DNA of 33,430 bases from Lysobacter sp. Root690 (GTDB lineage: Bacteria > Pseudomonadota > Gammaproteobacteria > Xanthomonadales > Xanthomonadaceae). Below the pieces are notes generated by a model. That model was not told the origin of the DNA. It saw only the letters and a program-made list of their open reading frames with translations, and did not search any database. The stretch is taken from assembly GCF_001427785.1 (NCBI RefSeq), contig NZ_LMHM01000013.1, positions 321,736 through 355,165 on the forward strand. Reading direction: 5' to 3'. Each line of letters opens with the position of its first letter. Positions within the stretch are counted from its first letter, which is position 1. A program made the position numbers and the translations under genes. Below are positions 26,636 through 33,430 of the stretch, piece after piece.

Positions 26636-26664
26636 GGCGCAGACGGTCACGGGCCGTCTGCGCC
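26636..26664 (-). terminator. hairpin terminator after the 157-aa protein gene
   Basis: A perfect 11-bp stem GGCGCAGACGG / CCGTCTGCGCC with loop TCACGGG lies 18 bases beyond the minus-strand stop at 26683. It is followed on that strand by a short T-run (TTTGCTTC). The 309 bases between the two convergent genes (26374-26682) contain this and the preceding hairpin but no gene. Confidence 0.65.
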
Positions 26665-26682
26665 ATCGGCATTCGCGTGGGA

Positions 26683-27156
26683 TCAGCCGCGCTTCTTGAT
26701 GATGCCCGGCGGCACCGTGCGCGGGTCGTTGCCGACCTGCGGATCGCAGGAGATCACCCGCAGGTCGTTGCTCTCCTCATCGCGCACCAGCACGGTGAAG
26801 AAGATCAGGGTCTGCACGGTGTTGCGGTTGTGCATGCTCACGCTGCGGCCGTCTTCGGCGACCTTCACCTTGTGGATCTGCTTGAAGGCGTCGGAGTTGA
26901 GCACGCTGACGATCTGGAAGCGCTGCGGCACCTGCGCCTCGAACTTGTAGGTGATCACCACCGGGCCGGCGCCCTGCACGGTCACCACGTCCGGCGCGAA
27001 GCTGTAGAAGTACTGGCCGAGTCCGGCGTTGCCGCCGAAGCCGACGTAGGCGACGGTCAGTTCGATCTCGATCGGCGCCGGATCGCCCTTCTTGCCCGAC
27101 TTCTTCTGCTTTTCCGGCGCGGCGGCGGATTTCTTGCTGTCTTTCTTGCTGGCCAT
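26683..27156 (-). CDS. small beta-rich protein of uncertain family
   Basis: This 157-residue protein starts with a Lys/Ser/Ala-rich tail (residues 1-26, SKKDSKK, PEKQKKSGKKG). A compact beta-rich domain follows: IEIELTVAYVGFGG, YFYSFAPDVVTVQG, VVITYKFEAQVPQRF, VKVAEDGRSVSMHNRN and TLIFFTVLVRDEES, ending in SCDPQVGNDP. The last motif and the strand order faintly recall the small DP-EP (DUF1888) proteins, but I would not rely on that. It has no signal peptide. Start supported by AGGA about ten bases upstream. It lies 49 bases downstream of the large nSTAND regulator on the same strand and could be co-transcribed with it. Confidence 0.75.
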   Translation of the reverse strand: MASKKDSKKSAAAPEKQKKSGKKGDPAPIEIELTVAYVGFGGNAGLGQYFYSFAPDVVTVQGAGPVVITYKFEAQVPQRFQIVSVLNSDAFKQIHKVKVAEDGRSVSMHNRNTVQTLIFFTVLVRDEESNDLRVISCDPQVGNDPRTVPPGIIKKRG

Positions 27157-27205
27157 GAGCGGTTTCCTGGTGATTGGGATTGCTGCGGAGCGGCTTCGCG
27201 GACGC

Positions 27206-30200
27206 TCAGTAGAACGCGACGAAGCCGGGATGGCGGTAGCCGGCGCGTTGCAGCCAGGCGATCTGGGTGGAGGCTTGCGCGCGCGTGCCCAGGTGGACCT
27301 GGGTGCGCACCCAGGCTTCGAGCAGGTTGCGGTCGCGGGTGCCGGTCACGCGCTTGGCGAGCAGTTCGCGCACCCGGTTCCAGTCGTCGCGCGCGCGCGC
27401 GGTGTCACCGGCGCGCTGGTAACGTTCGCCGCGCCAGACCAGGCTGCGCGCGAGCATCGACAGGATCGGCGGGTCGTCCGGCGTCTGCCGGTGCAGCGCG
27501 TCGAGGTCGGCGACCAGTCGGTCGATCGCGGCCTGCGGCGGCGCCGCGGCGACCTGGTCCATGCGCAACCGCACCAGCAGGTCGAGCACGCGCCAGTCCG
27601 GCAACGGTTCGGTCTGTTGCAACAGCGGCGCCAGCACCTGCTGCGCGCGGCGCAGGCGTTCGTCGGCCAGTGCGGAAACGCCGCGCAGGTGCGCGACCCA
27701 GCCGGCGTGCGCGTAGGCATGGCCGAGGTTGCGGCGCCAGTCGCGATTGTCGGGCTGCTGTTCGACCAGCGCGCCGAGCAGGCGGATCGCTTCGGCGATT
27801 TCGTTTTCGGCATCGTCGGCCAGACCGCGATCGAGTGCGAGCACCGAACTGCGCAGCAACGAGGTCGCCAGCTTGCGCCGCCACGCGTCGGCTTCGGGCT
27901 CACTGTCGACCAGCTCGCGCAGCATCGCGGTCTGCGCGGCGTAACCCTTGGCGGCGTCGGCCAACTGGCCGCGCGCGTCCTGCGCGCTGCTCAGCCACGA
28001 CAGGCTGTCGACCAGTTCGTAGCGCAGCGGTTTGTCGGCCGGCTTGGCCGCGAGCAGGGCGCGCTTGATCGCGACCGAGCGCGCGAACAGTTCGGCCGCT
28101 TCGTCGCTGCGCAGGCGCACGAAAGCCAGCGTGCCGAGGTTGTTGAGCGCGTACGACAGTTCCAGTTGCCAGCGCGGATCCTTCGGTGCGCGCGCGACCA
28201 GACCTTCGCTGGCGTGCAGATAGGCCTGCCAGTATTTTTCCGCCGGGTCGTACTGGTTCTTTTGATAGGCGTAATAGCCGAGCCAGTACGCGGTGGTCCC
28301 GGTCTCGGCCAACGCATCGAGCGAGTCGGGCGCGCCGGCTAGCGCGCGCCGCGCCGCATCGTCGGCGCGTTCGAACGCGGCGCGCGCTTCGTCGAAGCGG
28401 GCTTGGTTCATCAGCACTTCGCCGACCGTGCGCAATGCGCGCGCGTGGCTGACCAGTTCGCGCGGCTGCATTTGCGTTTCGGGCATGCGCTCCAGGTAGG
28501 TCAGGGCCTGGCTGCCGACGCTGTCGAGCAGTTTCAGATTGCCGATCGGACGCAATTGCTCGGCCAGATCGCCGAGCATGAAACCTACGAGTTGCTGGGC
28601 CTGATCGCGGCGTTGCTCGGCTTCGCGCCGCGCCTGCCAGGCCTGCAGGCCCAGCCCGGTCGCGGCGAGGGTCAGCACGCACAGGCTGGCGATCGCGCTG
28701 ACGCGCAGCCATTGCTTGCGTCGTTGCTGACGCTCGGAGGCTTGCAGGAACTGGCGATCGTCTTCGCCCAGATCGTCGGGCAGACGGCGCGCGGCCTCGC
28801 GCGCTTCGGCCAGCGGCCGGCCGGGGTTGAGCAGGTGATCGGCGCGCCGGCCTTCCAATGCCCAGCGCCGGGTCGCGCGTTGCAGGCGTTCGCGCGCCTG
28901 CAGCAGTTGCCGGTTTTCGTTGGCCCATTCGCGCGCGCGCGGCCATTGCCGCAGCAGCGCTTCGTGGGCGACGCCGAAGCCCGGTTCGCCGCCGCTGAGT
29001 TCGCCGACGAACAAACGGGCGCGCACGAAAGCTTCGGCCAGTTCGCGCGCGGCCGCATCGTCCAGAGTCGACCACAGCACCCGCCGGCCGGTGACCGCGT
29101 CGCTGTCGGGACGCAGCACGATCAGCGCCGCGAGCACCCGTTCCAGGCTGGCCTGCGCGCTCGCCGGCAGCGCGGCATAGACCTGTTCGGCGCGATGCGC
29201 GAGCGCACCCTCCAGGCCGCCGAGTTCGCGATAGGTGCTGACGCTGAGCACGCCGCCTTCGTCCTGGCGTTCGTACAGCGCCTGCAGGGTGTGCTGCAGC
29301 AGCGGCAACGAATCGGGATGTTGAGCGGCGGCGTCGCGCAGCAGATCGTCCAGGCGCAGCGAGCTTTCCGGATCTTCGCCGAAACTCAGCCCGGCCAGCG
29401 CCGCGGGCGCGCGGATGATCTGGCCGATCTCGCCTTCGCGCGGCGTGAGCAGGTCGATATGGCCGTCGCCGGCCTTGAGTTCGGCCAGGCCGGGCACGCT
29501 TTCGATCAGGCGCGGGTAGAAATCGCTGCGGGTGATCGCGATCACCGCGACGCGTGGCGACGCGCACAGCGCGGTCAACGCGGCGCCGAACTCGGCGCGA
29601 TCGCGCGCGTCGATGCCGGGCGCGGCGACCGCGGCCTCGGCGTGATCGACCACCAGCAACAGATGTGCGCGTTCGGCCAGATGCGCGGTGCGGCGCGCGA
29701 ACGCGTCGTCGATGCGCGCATGCACCGCGGTCGGTGTGTCGCGCAATTGCGCCGCGAGGATCTCGGCCTCGCCGGGCAGGTACAACGGGCGGCCATCGAG
29801 CGACCAGTCGCACAAGCTCTGGGCCAGCCGCGCGAGCAGGTCGCCGCCGCGGCAGGCGCCCAGGTCGAAGTAGGCGCTGGTCAGCGCGTGCAGTCCGTCG
29901 AAGCCGCCATCTTGTTGCAGCAGCGGCATCACCGCCGCGCGCAGCAGCGAGGTCTTGCCGCAGCCGCTGGCGCCCGACACCAGGACGAAGCGGCGCTGGC
30001 TGTCGAGTTGTTCGCGCAGGGTCGCCAACAGTTCGGCGGTGGCGCGGCTGCGGCCGAAGAACACGCCGGCATGGGCCTGGTCGAACGAACGCAGGCCGAC
30101 ATACGGACTGCCCTGGGTCCACGCCGCCGCGCGCGGCAGGCCGCTGCGGTAGTCGTCGGGAAAGGTCACCCGCGCGACCAGGCGGTAGCCGCGCTTGCGG

Positions 30201-30508
30201 ATGGTTTCGATGTAGTCCGGTTCGCGGCTGCTGTCGCCCAGCCGCCGGCGCAGTTGGGCGATGGTCTTGTGGACCGGGTTGTCGCCGTAGAAGGTGCCGC
30301 GCCAGATTTCGATCAACAGCTGTTCGGCGCTGATGACTTCGCCGGCGCGCTCGGCCAGCGCGATCAGCACTTCCATCATCCGCGGTTCCAGCGCGGTGGT
30401 GACGCCGTCGCGCACGATCGCCAGGCGGTCGGGCTGCACCAGCAGCGCGCCGATGCGGAACTGCGATACCGCCGCCAGGTTCTTGATCCGGTCGATGCGT
30501 TGGGGCAT
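27206..30508 (-). CDS. winged-helix / nSTAND NTPase / TPR membrane-bound regulator
   Basis: This 1100-residue protein has an OmpR/PhoB-type winged helix (about 15-113: MEVLIALAERAGEVISAEQL, then NPVHKTIAQLRRRLGD and IRKRGYRLVA). An nSTAND1-type NTPase follows (SPYVGLRSFDQAHAGVFFGR at 134-153; Walker A GASGCGKTS at 179-187; Walker B LLLVVDHAE at 283-291). One membrane helix lies near 600-622, and the rest is helical with TPR-like repeats. CadC-like topology is expected: DNA binding and NTPase in the cytoplasm, TPR sensor outside. The Walker B reads DHAEA instead of the common DQFEE but keeps D and E at the key spacing. The start at 30508 directly precedes the winged helix. Targets are probably nearby genes. 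Confidence 0.9.
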   Translation of the reverse strand: MPQRIDRIKNLAAVSQFRIGALLVQPDRLAIVRDGVTTALEPRMMEVLIALAERAGEVISAEQLLIEIWRGTFYGDNPVHKTIAQLRRRLGDSSREPDYIETIRKRGYRLVARVTFPDDYRSGLPRAAAWTQGSPYVGLRSFDQAHAGVFFGRSRATAELLATLREQLDSQRRFVLVSGASGCGKTSLLRAAVMPLLQQDGGFDGLHALTSAYFDLGACRGGDLLARLAQSLCDWSLDGRPLYLPGEAEILAAQLRDTPTAVHARIDDAFARRTAHLAERAHLLLVVDHAEAAVAAPGIDARDRAEFGAALTALCASPRVAVIAITRSDFYPRLIESVPGLAELKAGDGHIDLLTPREGEIGQIIRAPAALAGLSFGEDPESSLRLDDLLRDAAAQHPDSLPLLQHTLQALYERQDEGGVLSVSTYRELGGLEGALAHRAEQVYAALPASAQASLERVLAALIVLRPDSDAVTGRRVLWSTLDDAAARELAEAFVRARLFVGELSGGEPGFGVAHEALLRQWPRAREWANENRQLLQARERLQRATRRWALEGRRADHLLNPGRPLAEAREAARRLPDDLGEDDRQFLQASERQQRRKQWLRVSAIASLCVLTLAATGLGLQAWQARREAEQRRDQAQQLVGFMLGDLAEQLRPIGNLKLLDSVGSQALTYLERMPETQMQPRELVSHARALRTVGEVLMNQARFDEARAAFERADDAARRALAGAPDSLDALAETGTTAYWLGYYAYQKNQYDPAEKYWQAYLHASEGLVARAPKDPRWQLELSYALNNLGTLAFVRLRSDEAAELFARSVAIKRALLAAKPADKPLRYELVDSLSWLSSAQDARGQLADAAKGYAAQTAMLRELVDSEPEADAWRRKLATSLLRSSVLALDRGLADDAENEIAEAIRLLGALVEQQPDNRDWRRNLGHAYAHAGWVAHLRGVSALADERLRRAQQVLAPLLQQTEPLPDWRVLDLLVRLRMDQVAAAPPQAAIDRLVADLDALHRQTPDDPPILSMLARSLVWRGERYQRAGDTARARDDWNRVRELLAKRVTGTRDRNLLEAWVRTQVHLGTRAQASTQIAWLQRAGYRHPGFVAFY

Positions 30509-30643
30509 CGCAATGCACACTCGCGTTAGAGAAAGGTCGTTCGCGTTCGGGGACGGCGAGCATGGGCGGTCATGCATCCCCGTCGTCCGCGTCGGCCGAT
30601 GCGGCGAGTCGGCGTGACGCCGGCAACGTCGCACCCCATCACG

Positions 30644-30672
30644 GCGTCAGGCAGGCGGGTTTTGCCTCACGC
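30644..30672. promoter_or_regulatory. inverted repeat upstream of the nSTAND regulator
   Basis: The arms GCGTCAGGCA (30644-30653) and TGCCTCACGC (30663-30672) match in nine of ten positions around a nine-base centre, 136-164 bases upstream of the regulator start. Each arm contains CGTSAGG, close to the CGTMAGG units of the elements at 25671 and 25856, though inverted here rather than direct. An autoregulatory site is possible. Confidence 0.4.
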
Positions 30673-30917
30673 AAACTAACAAACCTGTCGCCATTCGTGT
30701 GGTTCTATCGATGAAATTTTGTGCGAGGCGGCTCGGCGCGTGGGGCTGATCGCGGCGTTGGCCGGTATCGGTGCCGTTTTGCGTCGGTCGCGGCGGCGAG
30801 GGTGAGGGGCGATTGCGCGAGCGAGGGATCGCGGCGTCCTCATGGACATCGGGTCGGTCCCGTCAGACCGGCCCCGACCAAGTCGATCCGATCAGGCCGT
30901 TGCGCGCGACGCGGAAT

Positions 30918-30954
30918 AAAAAAAGCCGGCCGGGGGCCACCCCCCGCGGCCGGC
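30918..30954 (-). terminator. strong orphan Rho-independent terminator
   Basis: Stem GCCGGCCG (30925-30932) / CGGCCGGC (30947-30954), extended by GGGG/CCCC, is followed on the minus strand by seven T's (A7 at 30918-30924). The nearest supported minus-strand gene upstream, the EamA transporter, ends 631 bases away, so it probably ends an unannotated short transcript. Confidence 0.8.
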
Positions 30955-31440
30955 AGACGCTGGCGGCAGAGGGGGATCGGCCGCAGCAATAGCGAAACAA
31001 GGGACGACCCGGGGCATCCGGGCCGATGATTTCATCGAAGCGCGCGCAAGGGCTGCGCCCAGCGGACGCGCCGCGCGATTCGGAAACAGGTGTCGCCGTG
31101 CCGGGGCAGGGCGGTGGCCACGAGCGCTATCGGGGCCGGCGCCGACAAGCGCCGACGCGACGCCGGCCGCGGTTCGCAGCAGACGCTGCGGGTGGCGCGG
31201 TCGTAGGCGATTGCAGTCGGGTGGCGTCGACATGCCACGACCCTAGCAGCGCGCGCAGACGCCGAACTTGACGCGGCTCACATTGGCGAGGGCGATGCCG
31301 TTGCGGCCTGACAATCGTCATCGATCGTGCCGCCGCCTTGCCACTTTCGTCTTAGCCTGGGATTCGCGATTGCGACGATTCGCGGCTCATGCGGCTCCCG
31401 ACCCAAGTCCCGAGCACCAGCGCTACAACGCCACGCGCCC

Positions 31441-31460
31441 TGTAGGAGCGGCGTCCTACT
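31441..31460. repeat. partial copy of the TGTAGGAGCGGCG repeat
   Basis: TGTAGGAGCGGCG at 31441-31453 matches the start of the repeat arms at 16325-16434. It is followed by TCCTACT, giving a short hairpin GTAGGA / TCCTAC (31442-31447 with 31454-31459). Confidence 0.55.
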
Positions 31461-31584
31461 GGATTTCCTTTGGTCACAAGTCGCGATCACGACGAACCTT
31501 TCGCCGCCGCCGCGCCATCACGCCAACCGCGTCGAGCCGCCACCGGAGCGAGGACTCATCCAGCTAACCGCTCAGCCGATTAGC

Positions 31585-32484
31585 TCAGCCGGCGCATTCC
31601 CGCGACCGCAACACCACCGCCGGCTTCTGCCGCAACACCTGCGCCACCGCCACGCCGAGCAAGGTCAACACCCCGCCGATCCAGTGATAGGTCTGCAACG
31701 GCTCGCCGAGCAACAACACCGCCAACGCCGCGGTGAACACCGGCGTGAGGTTCATCAGCACCGCGGTCTTGTCCGCGCCCAGGCGCAGCAGCCCGTGCAT
31801 CCAGAACCAAGGCGCCAGGGTCGAGGCGAGTAGGCCGGCGTACAGCACCAGCGGCAGGTTGTGCGCGGTCAGCGCCACCGACGGCGCCAGCAGGAAACCC
31901 GGCAGCAACAGCGCGGTGCCGCAGACGATCTGCAGGTACAGCGATTCGCCGTTGGGAATCGGCAGCGCCCAGCGCTTGACCAGCACGCCGTACAGGGCAT
32001 ACGAGCACGCCGCCAGCAGCATCATCAATTCGCCGCGGCCCAGGCCCTGTTGCAGCAATTGCGCCGGATGGCCGCCGCTGAGCAGCCAGCTCAGGCCGGC
32101 GAACGAGATCAGCGCGCCGATCAGCATGCCCGGCGACGGCCGGGTCTTGAGCACGACCATGCCGATCAGCATCGTCATCGGCGGAATCGCCGCGACGATC
32201 AGGCCCATCGACATCGCGCTGACGCTGTGCGCGGCGAAATAGGCCAGCGACTGATACATCACCATGCCCAGCGCCGACAGCACCACCAGCTTGCGCCAGT
32301 ACGGCCGCACCTGGGCGCGCAGTTTCCAGACCCGCGGCAGCAGGAACGGGGTCAGGGCGAGCAGGGCGACCAGCCAGCGATAGAACGAGATCGCCGCCGG
32401 GTCGATCGCGCCGGCCGAGAGTTTGCTGACGATCGTGTTGCCGGCCCAGATCAGCGTGGCCAGGATCGGCAGGAACAGGTGCAT
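31585..32484 (-). CDS. EamA-family (drug/metabolite superfamily) transporter
   Basis: This 299-residue protein has ten predicted membrane helices in two EamA repeats (about 5-135 and 150-285). Typical segments include LIWAGNTIVSKLSAG at the start, YQSLAYFAAHSVSAMSMGLI, and the C-terminal LMNLTPVFTAALAVLLLGEP, in which the NLTPVF...LGE motif is characteristic. Members export amino acids, nucleosides or other metabolites; the substrate is not evident. The start at 32484 is preceded by AGGAAG. The gene is divergent from an AraC regulator with 111 bases between them, a common arrangement in which the regulator controls the transporter. Confidence 0.92.
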   Translation of the reverse strand: MHLFLPILATLIWAGNTIVSKLSAGAIDPAAISFYRWLVALLALTPFLLPRVWKLRAQVRPYWRKLVVLSALGMVMYQSLAYFAAHSVSAMSMGLIVAAIPPMTMLIGMVVLKTRPSPGMLIGALISFAGLSWLLSGGHPAQLLQQGLGRGELMMLLAACSYALYGVLVKRWALPIPNGESLYLQIVCGTALLLPGFLLAPSVALTAHNLPLVLYAGLLASTLAPWFWMHGLLRLGADKTAVLMNLTPVFTAALAVLLLGEPLQTYHWIGGVLTLLGVAVAQVLRQKPAVVLRSRECAG

Positions 32485-32528
32485 GGGGGACTTCCTGGCT
32501 GAAACAGCCGTTACAACGTGGGGCCGCT

Positions 32529-32540
32529 CATTCTAGAATG
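32529..32540. promoter_or_regulatory. palindromic -10-like site shared by divergent genes
   Basis: A perfect 12-bp palindrome CATTCTAGAATG contains TAGAAT, five of six matches to the sigma70 -10, on both strands. It sits 44 bases upstream of the transporter start and 55 bases upstream of the regulator start. On plus, TTACAA is placed 17 bases before it as a weak -35. Confidence 0.45.
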
Positions 32541-32543
32541 TCG

Positions 32544-32567
32544 GGTAATCGGCAGATGCCGATAACC
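32544..32567. promoter_or_regulatory. operator-like inverted repeat, EamA/AraC intergenic
   Basis: The arms GGTAATCGGCA (32544-32554) and TGCCGATAACC (32557-32567) are reverse complements in ten of eleven positions around GA. It lies three bases from the palindromic -10. It could be the site of the adjacent AraC protein, although AraC proteins more often use direct repeats, so another dimeric regulator is possible. Confidence 0.55.
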
Positions 32568-32595
32568 AGACAGGCCATGACGGGCCCCGGACAAG

Positions 32596-33366
32596 ATGCG
32601 TCGCAGCCGCCAGTTCCACTATCCCTATCGCTCGTTGCCGGGTCCGCTGCTGCTGCGCTACGAAGCGCTGGCGGTCGATACCGAGAGCGCCTTGCACCAG
32701 CATCCGTGGGGTCAGCTGGCGTTCGTCGAATCCGGCAGCATGGCGTTCGTGGTCGAAGGCCAGCCGTTTTTCGCGCCGCCGGGGTATGCGGTGTGGATTC
32801 CGCCGCGGATGGATCACACCTCGCACAACCGGCGCGAAGTGAAATGCCGGCTGATCAACATCGCCGAGCGCTACACGCCGCAGTTGCCCAAGGCGCCGGG
32901 CATCGTGCGCCTGCATGCCTTGTTCATCGCCGGGGTCGAGGATTTGTTCGATCGCGGTATCGAGATCCCCGACACGCCGGGCGACCGGCGCCTGGCGCGG
33001 GTGCTGATCGACAAGCTGCTGGCCACGCCGATGCTGCAACGCTTCGTGCCGCAAAGCGAAGACCGCTTGCTGGCGCCGATCCTCGACGCCTTGCAGCACG
33101 CGCCGGGCGACAACACCACGCTGGAGCAATGGGCGCAGCGTGTGCATACCACCGAGCGCACCTTGAGCCGTCGTTGCCGCGACGAATTGGGCATGTCTTT
33201 CAGCCAATGGCGGCAGCGCTTGCGCTTCCAGCAATCGATCCCGCTGCTGGAGCAGGGCCGCAGCGTGCAGCAGGTGGCGGCGCAGATGGGGTACGCGAGC
33301 GTGTCGGCGTTTATCGCGATGTTTCAGCAGTTCAGTGGGACTACGCCGCAGAAGTTTCGGAAGTGA
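32596..33366 (+). CDS. AraC-family transcriptional regulator
   Basis: This 256-residue protein has an N-terminal cupin sensor (about 30-100, with HQHPWGQLAFVESGSMAFVV and FFAPPGYAVWIPPRMDHTS) and a C-terminal double helix-turn-helix. In the first helix-turn-helix, TLEQWAQRVHTTERTLSRRC lies near residue 175; the second, VQQVAAQMGYASVSAFIAMF followed by GTTPQKFR, ends the protein. The layout matches AraC regulators of the YdeO/NimR-like size class that control a neighbouring efflux gene. The start follows ACAAG without a strong Shine-Dalgarno; no better in-frame start exists upstream. The remaining bases to 33430 show nothing. Confidence 0.93.
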   Translation: MRRSRQFHYPYRSLPGPLLLRYEALAVDTESALHQHPWGQLAFVESGSMAFVVEGQPFFAPPGYAVWIPPRMDHTSHNRREVKCRLINIAERYTPQLPKAPGIVRLHALFIAGVEDLFDRGIEIPDTPGDRRLARVLIDKLLATPMLQRFVPQSEDRLLAPILDALQHAPGDNTTLEQWAQRVHTTERTLSRRCRDELGMSFSQWRQRLRFQQSIPLLEQGRSVQQVAAQMGYASVSAFIAMFQQFSGTTPQKFRK

Positions 33367-33430
33367 CGACGAGGGGCAGGCACTCCGAGGTCGCTACTTC
33401 CATCCACGCTCCCGTGCTTTTCCCCCCTTT

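Larger units (their letters stand above)
30509..31584. other. gene-poor kilobase between the regulator and the EamA transporter
   Basis: Over 1 kb holds no gene I can support. Several short frames overlap (for example 31032-31238 and 30892-31233, both minus), with Arg/Pro/Ala-rich products typical of noncoding GC-rich DNA. The AT-richer part at 30665-30722 probably contains the promoter of the regulator gene. The stretch also contains an inverted repeat (30644-30672), a strong minus-strand terminator (30918-30954) and a partial palindromic repeat (31441-31460). Confidence 0.4.

Noticed and set aside
30892-31233. Minus-strand frame of 113 codons
   Set aside because: It reads straight through the strong terminator at 30918-30954 and has a Pro/Arg/Ala-rich product, so it is not a credible gene.

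Overview
The window is GC-rich with a strong G/C third-codon bias. Its gene content suggests a Xanthomonadaceae-type gammaproteobacterium, most like Lysobacter: a lone gcvP behind a tandem glycine riboswitch, a Tat-exported phospholipase C, copies of a TGTAGGAGCGGCG palindromic repeat, and several secreted proteins. This placement comes from gene content and general familiarity. No search was run.

Layout. 67-2674: an acyl-CoA dehydrogenase (-) divergent from a QsdR/TetR-type regulator (+), with an inverted repeat covering the dehydrogenase -10. 3015-8187 (+): a glycosylation operon of a GT-C membrane glycosyltransferase, a GT2 polyprenyl-phosphate glycosyltransferase, a GT4 enzyme and a flippase-like membrane protein, closed by a strong terminator. 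8250-10059 (-): two exported or membrane-anchored proteins of unknown function. 10867-14055 (-): gcvP with a tandem glycine riboswitch and a possible translational expression platform. 14236-16434 (+): a REP/MITE-like element, a VOC protein coupled to a Bcr/CflA-type efflux pump, and a second palindromic repeat. 16507-18597 (-): Tat-dependent phospholipase C.

19029-23759 (+) is an operon of a TerY-like VWA protein, a PP2C phosphatase, a divergent Ser/Thr kinase with a Cys/His cluster and two membrane helices, and a membrane protein with a TPR-like region. It resembles the TerY-P phosphorylation triad but no Ter genes are near. A 58-codon ORF sits between phosphatase and kinase and overlaps the kinase start by ATGA. 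The operon runs into a 15-bp tandem repeat array that is open in another frame.

24119-30508 is the least familiar part. An unrecognised 472-aa protein (-) and a small secreted protein (+) are divergent. The small protein looks like an RNase Sa/barnase-type ribonuclease that has lost its catalytic residues. Each of these two genes has, at a similar upstream distance and in the same orientation relative to transcription, one copy of a 19-bp element built from 11-bp-period direct repeats (CCGTMAGGTTGSGGTAAGG-like). Such spacing is typical of OmpR/SARP-type winged-helix regulators, and a 1100-aa protein with exactly that DNA-binding domain, joined to an nSTAND NTPase, a membrane helix and TPR-like repeats, is encoded at 27206-30508 with a small beta-rich protein downstream. 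A membrane-bound NTPase regulator controlling unusual cargo genes is the best candidate for an undescribed system here. The link is inference.

30509-31584 has no convincing gene but holds a strong orphan terminator. 31585-33366 is a divergent EamA transporter and AraC regulator with two palindromes between them.
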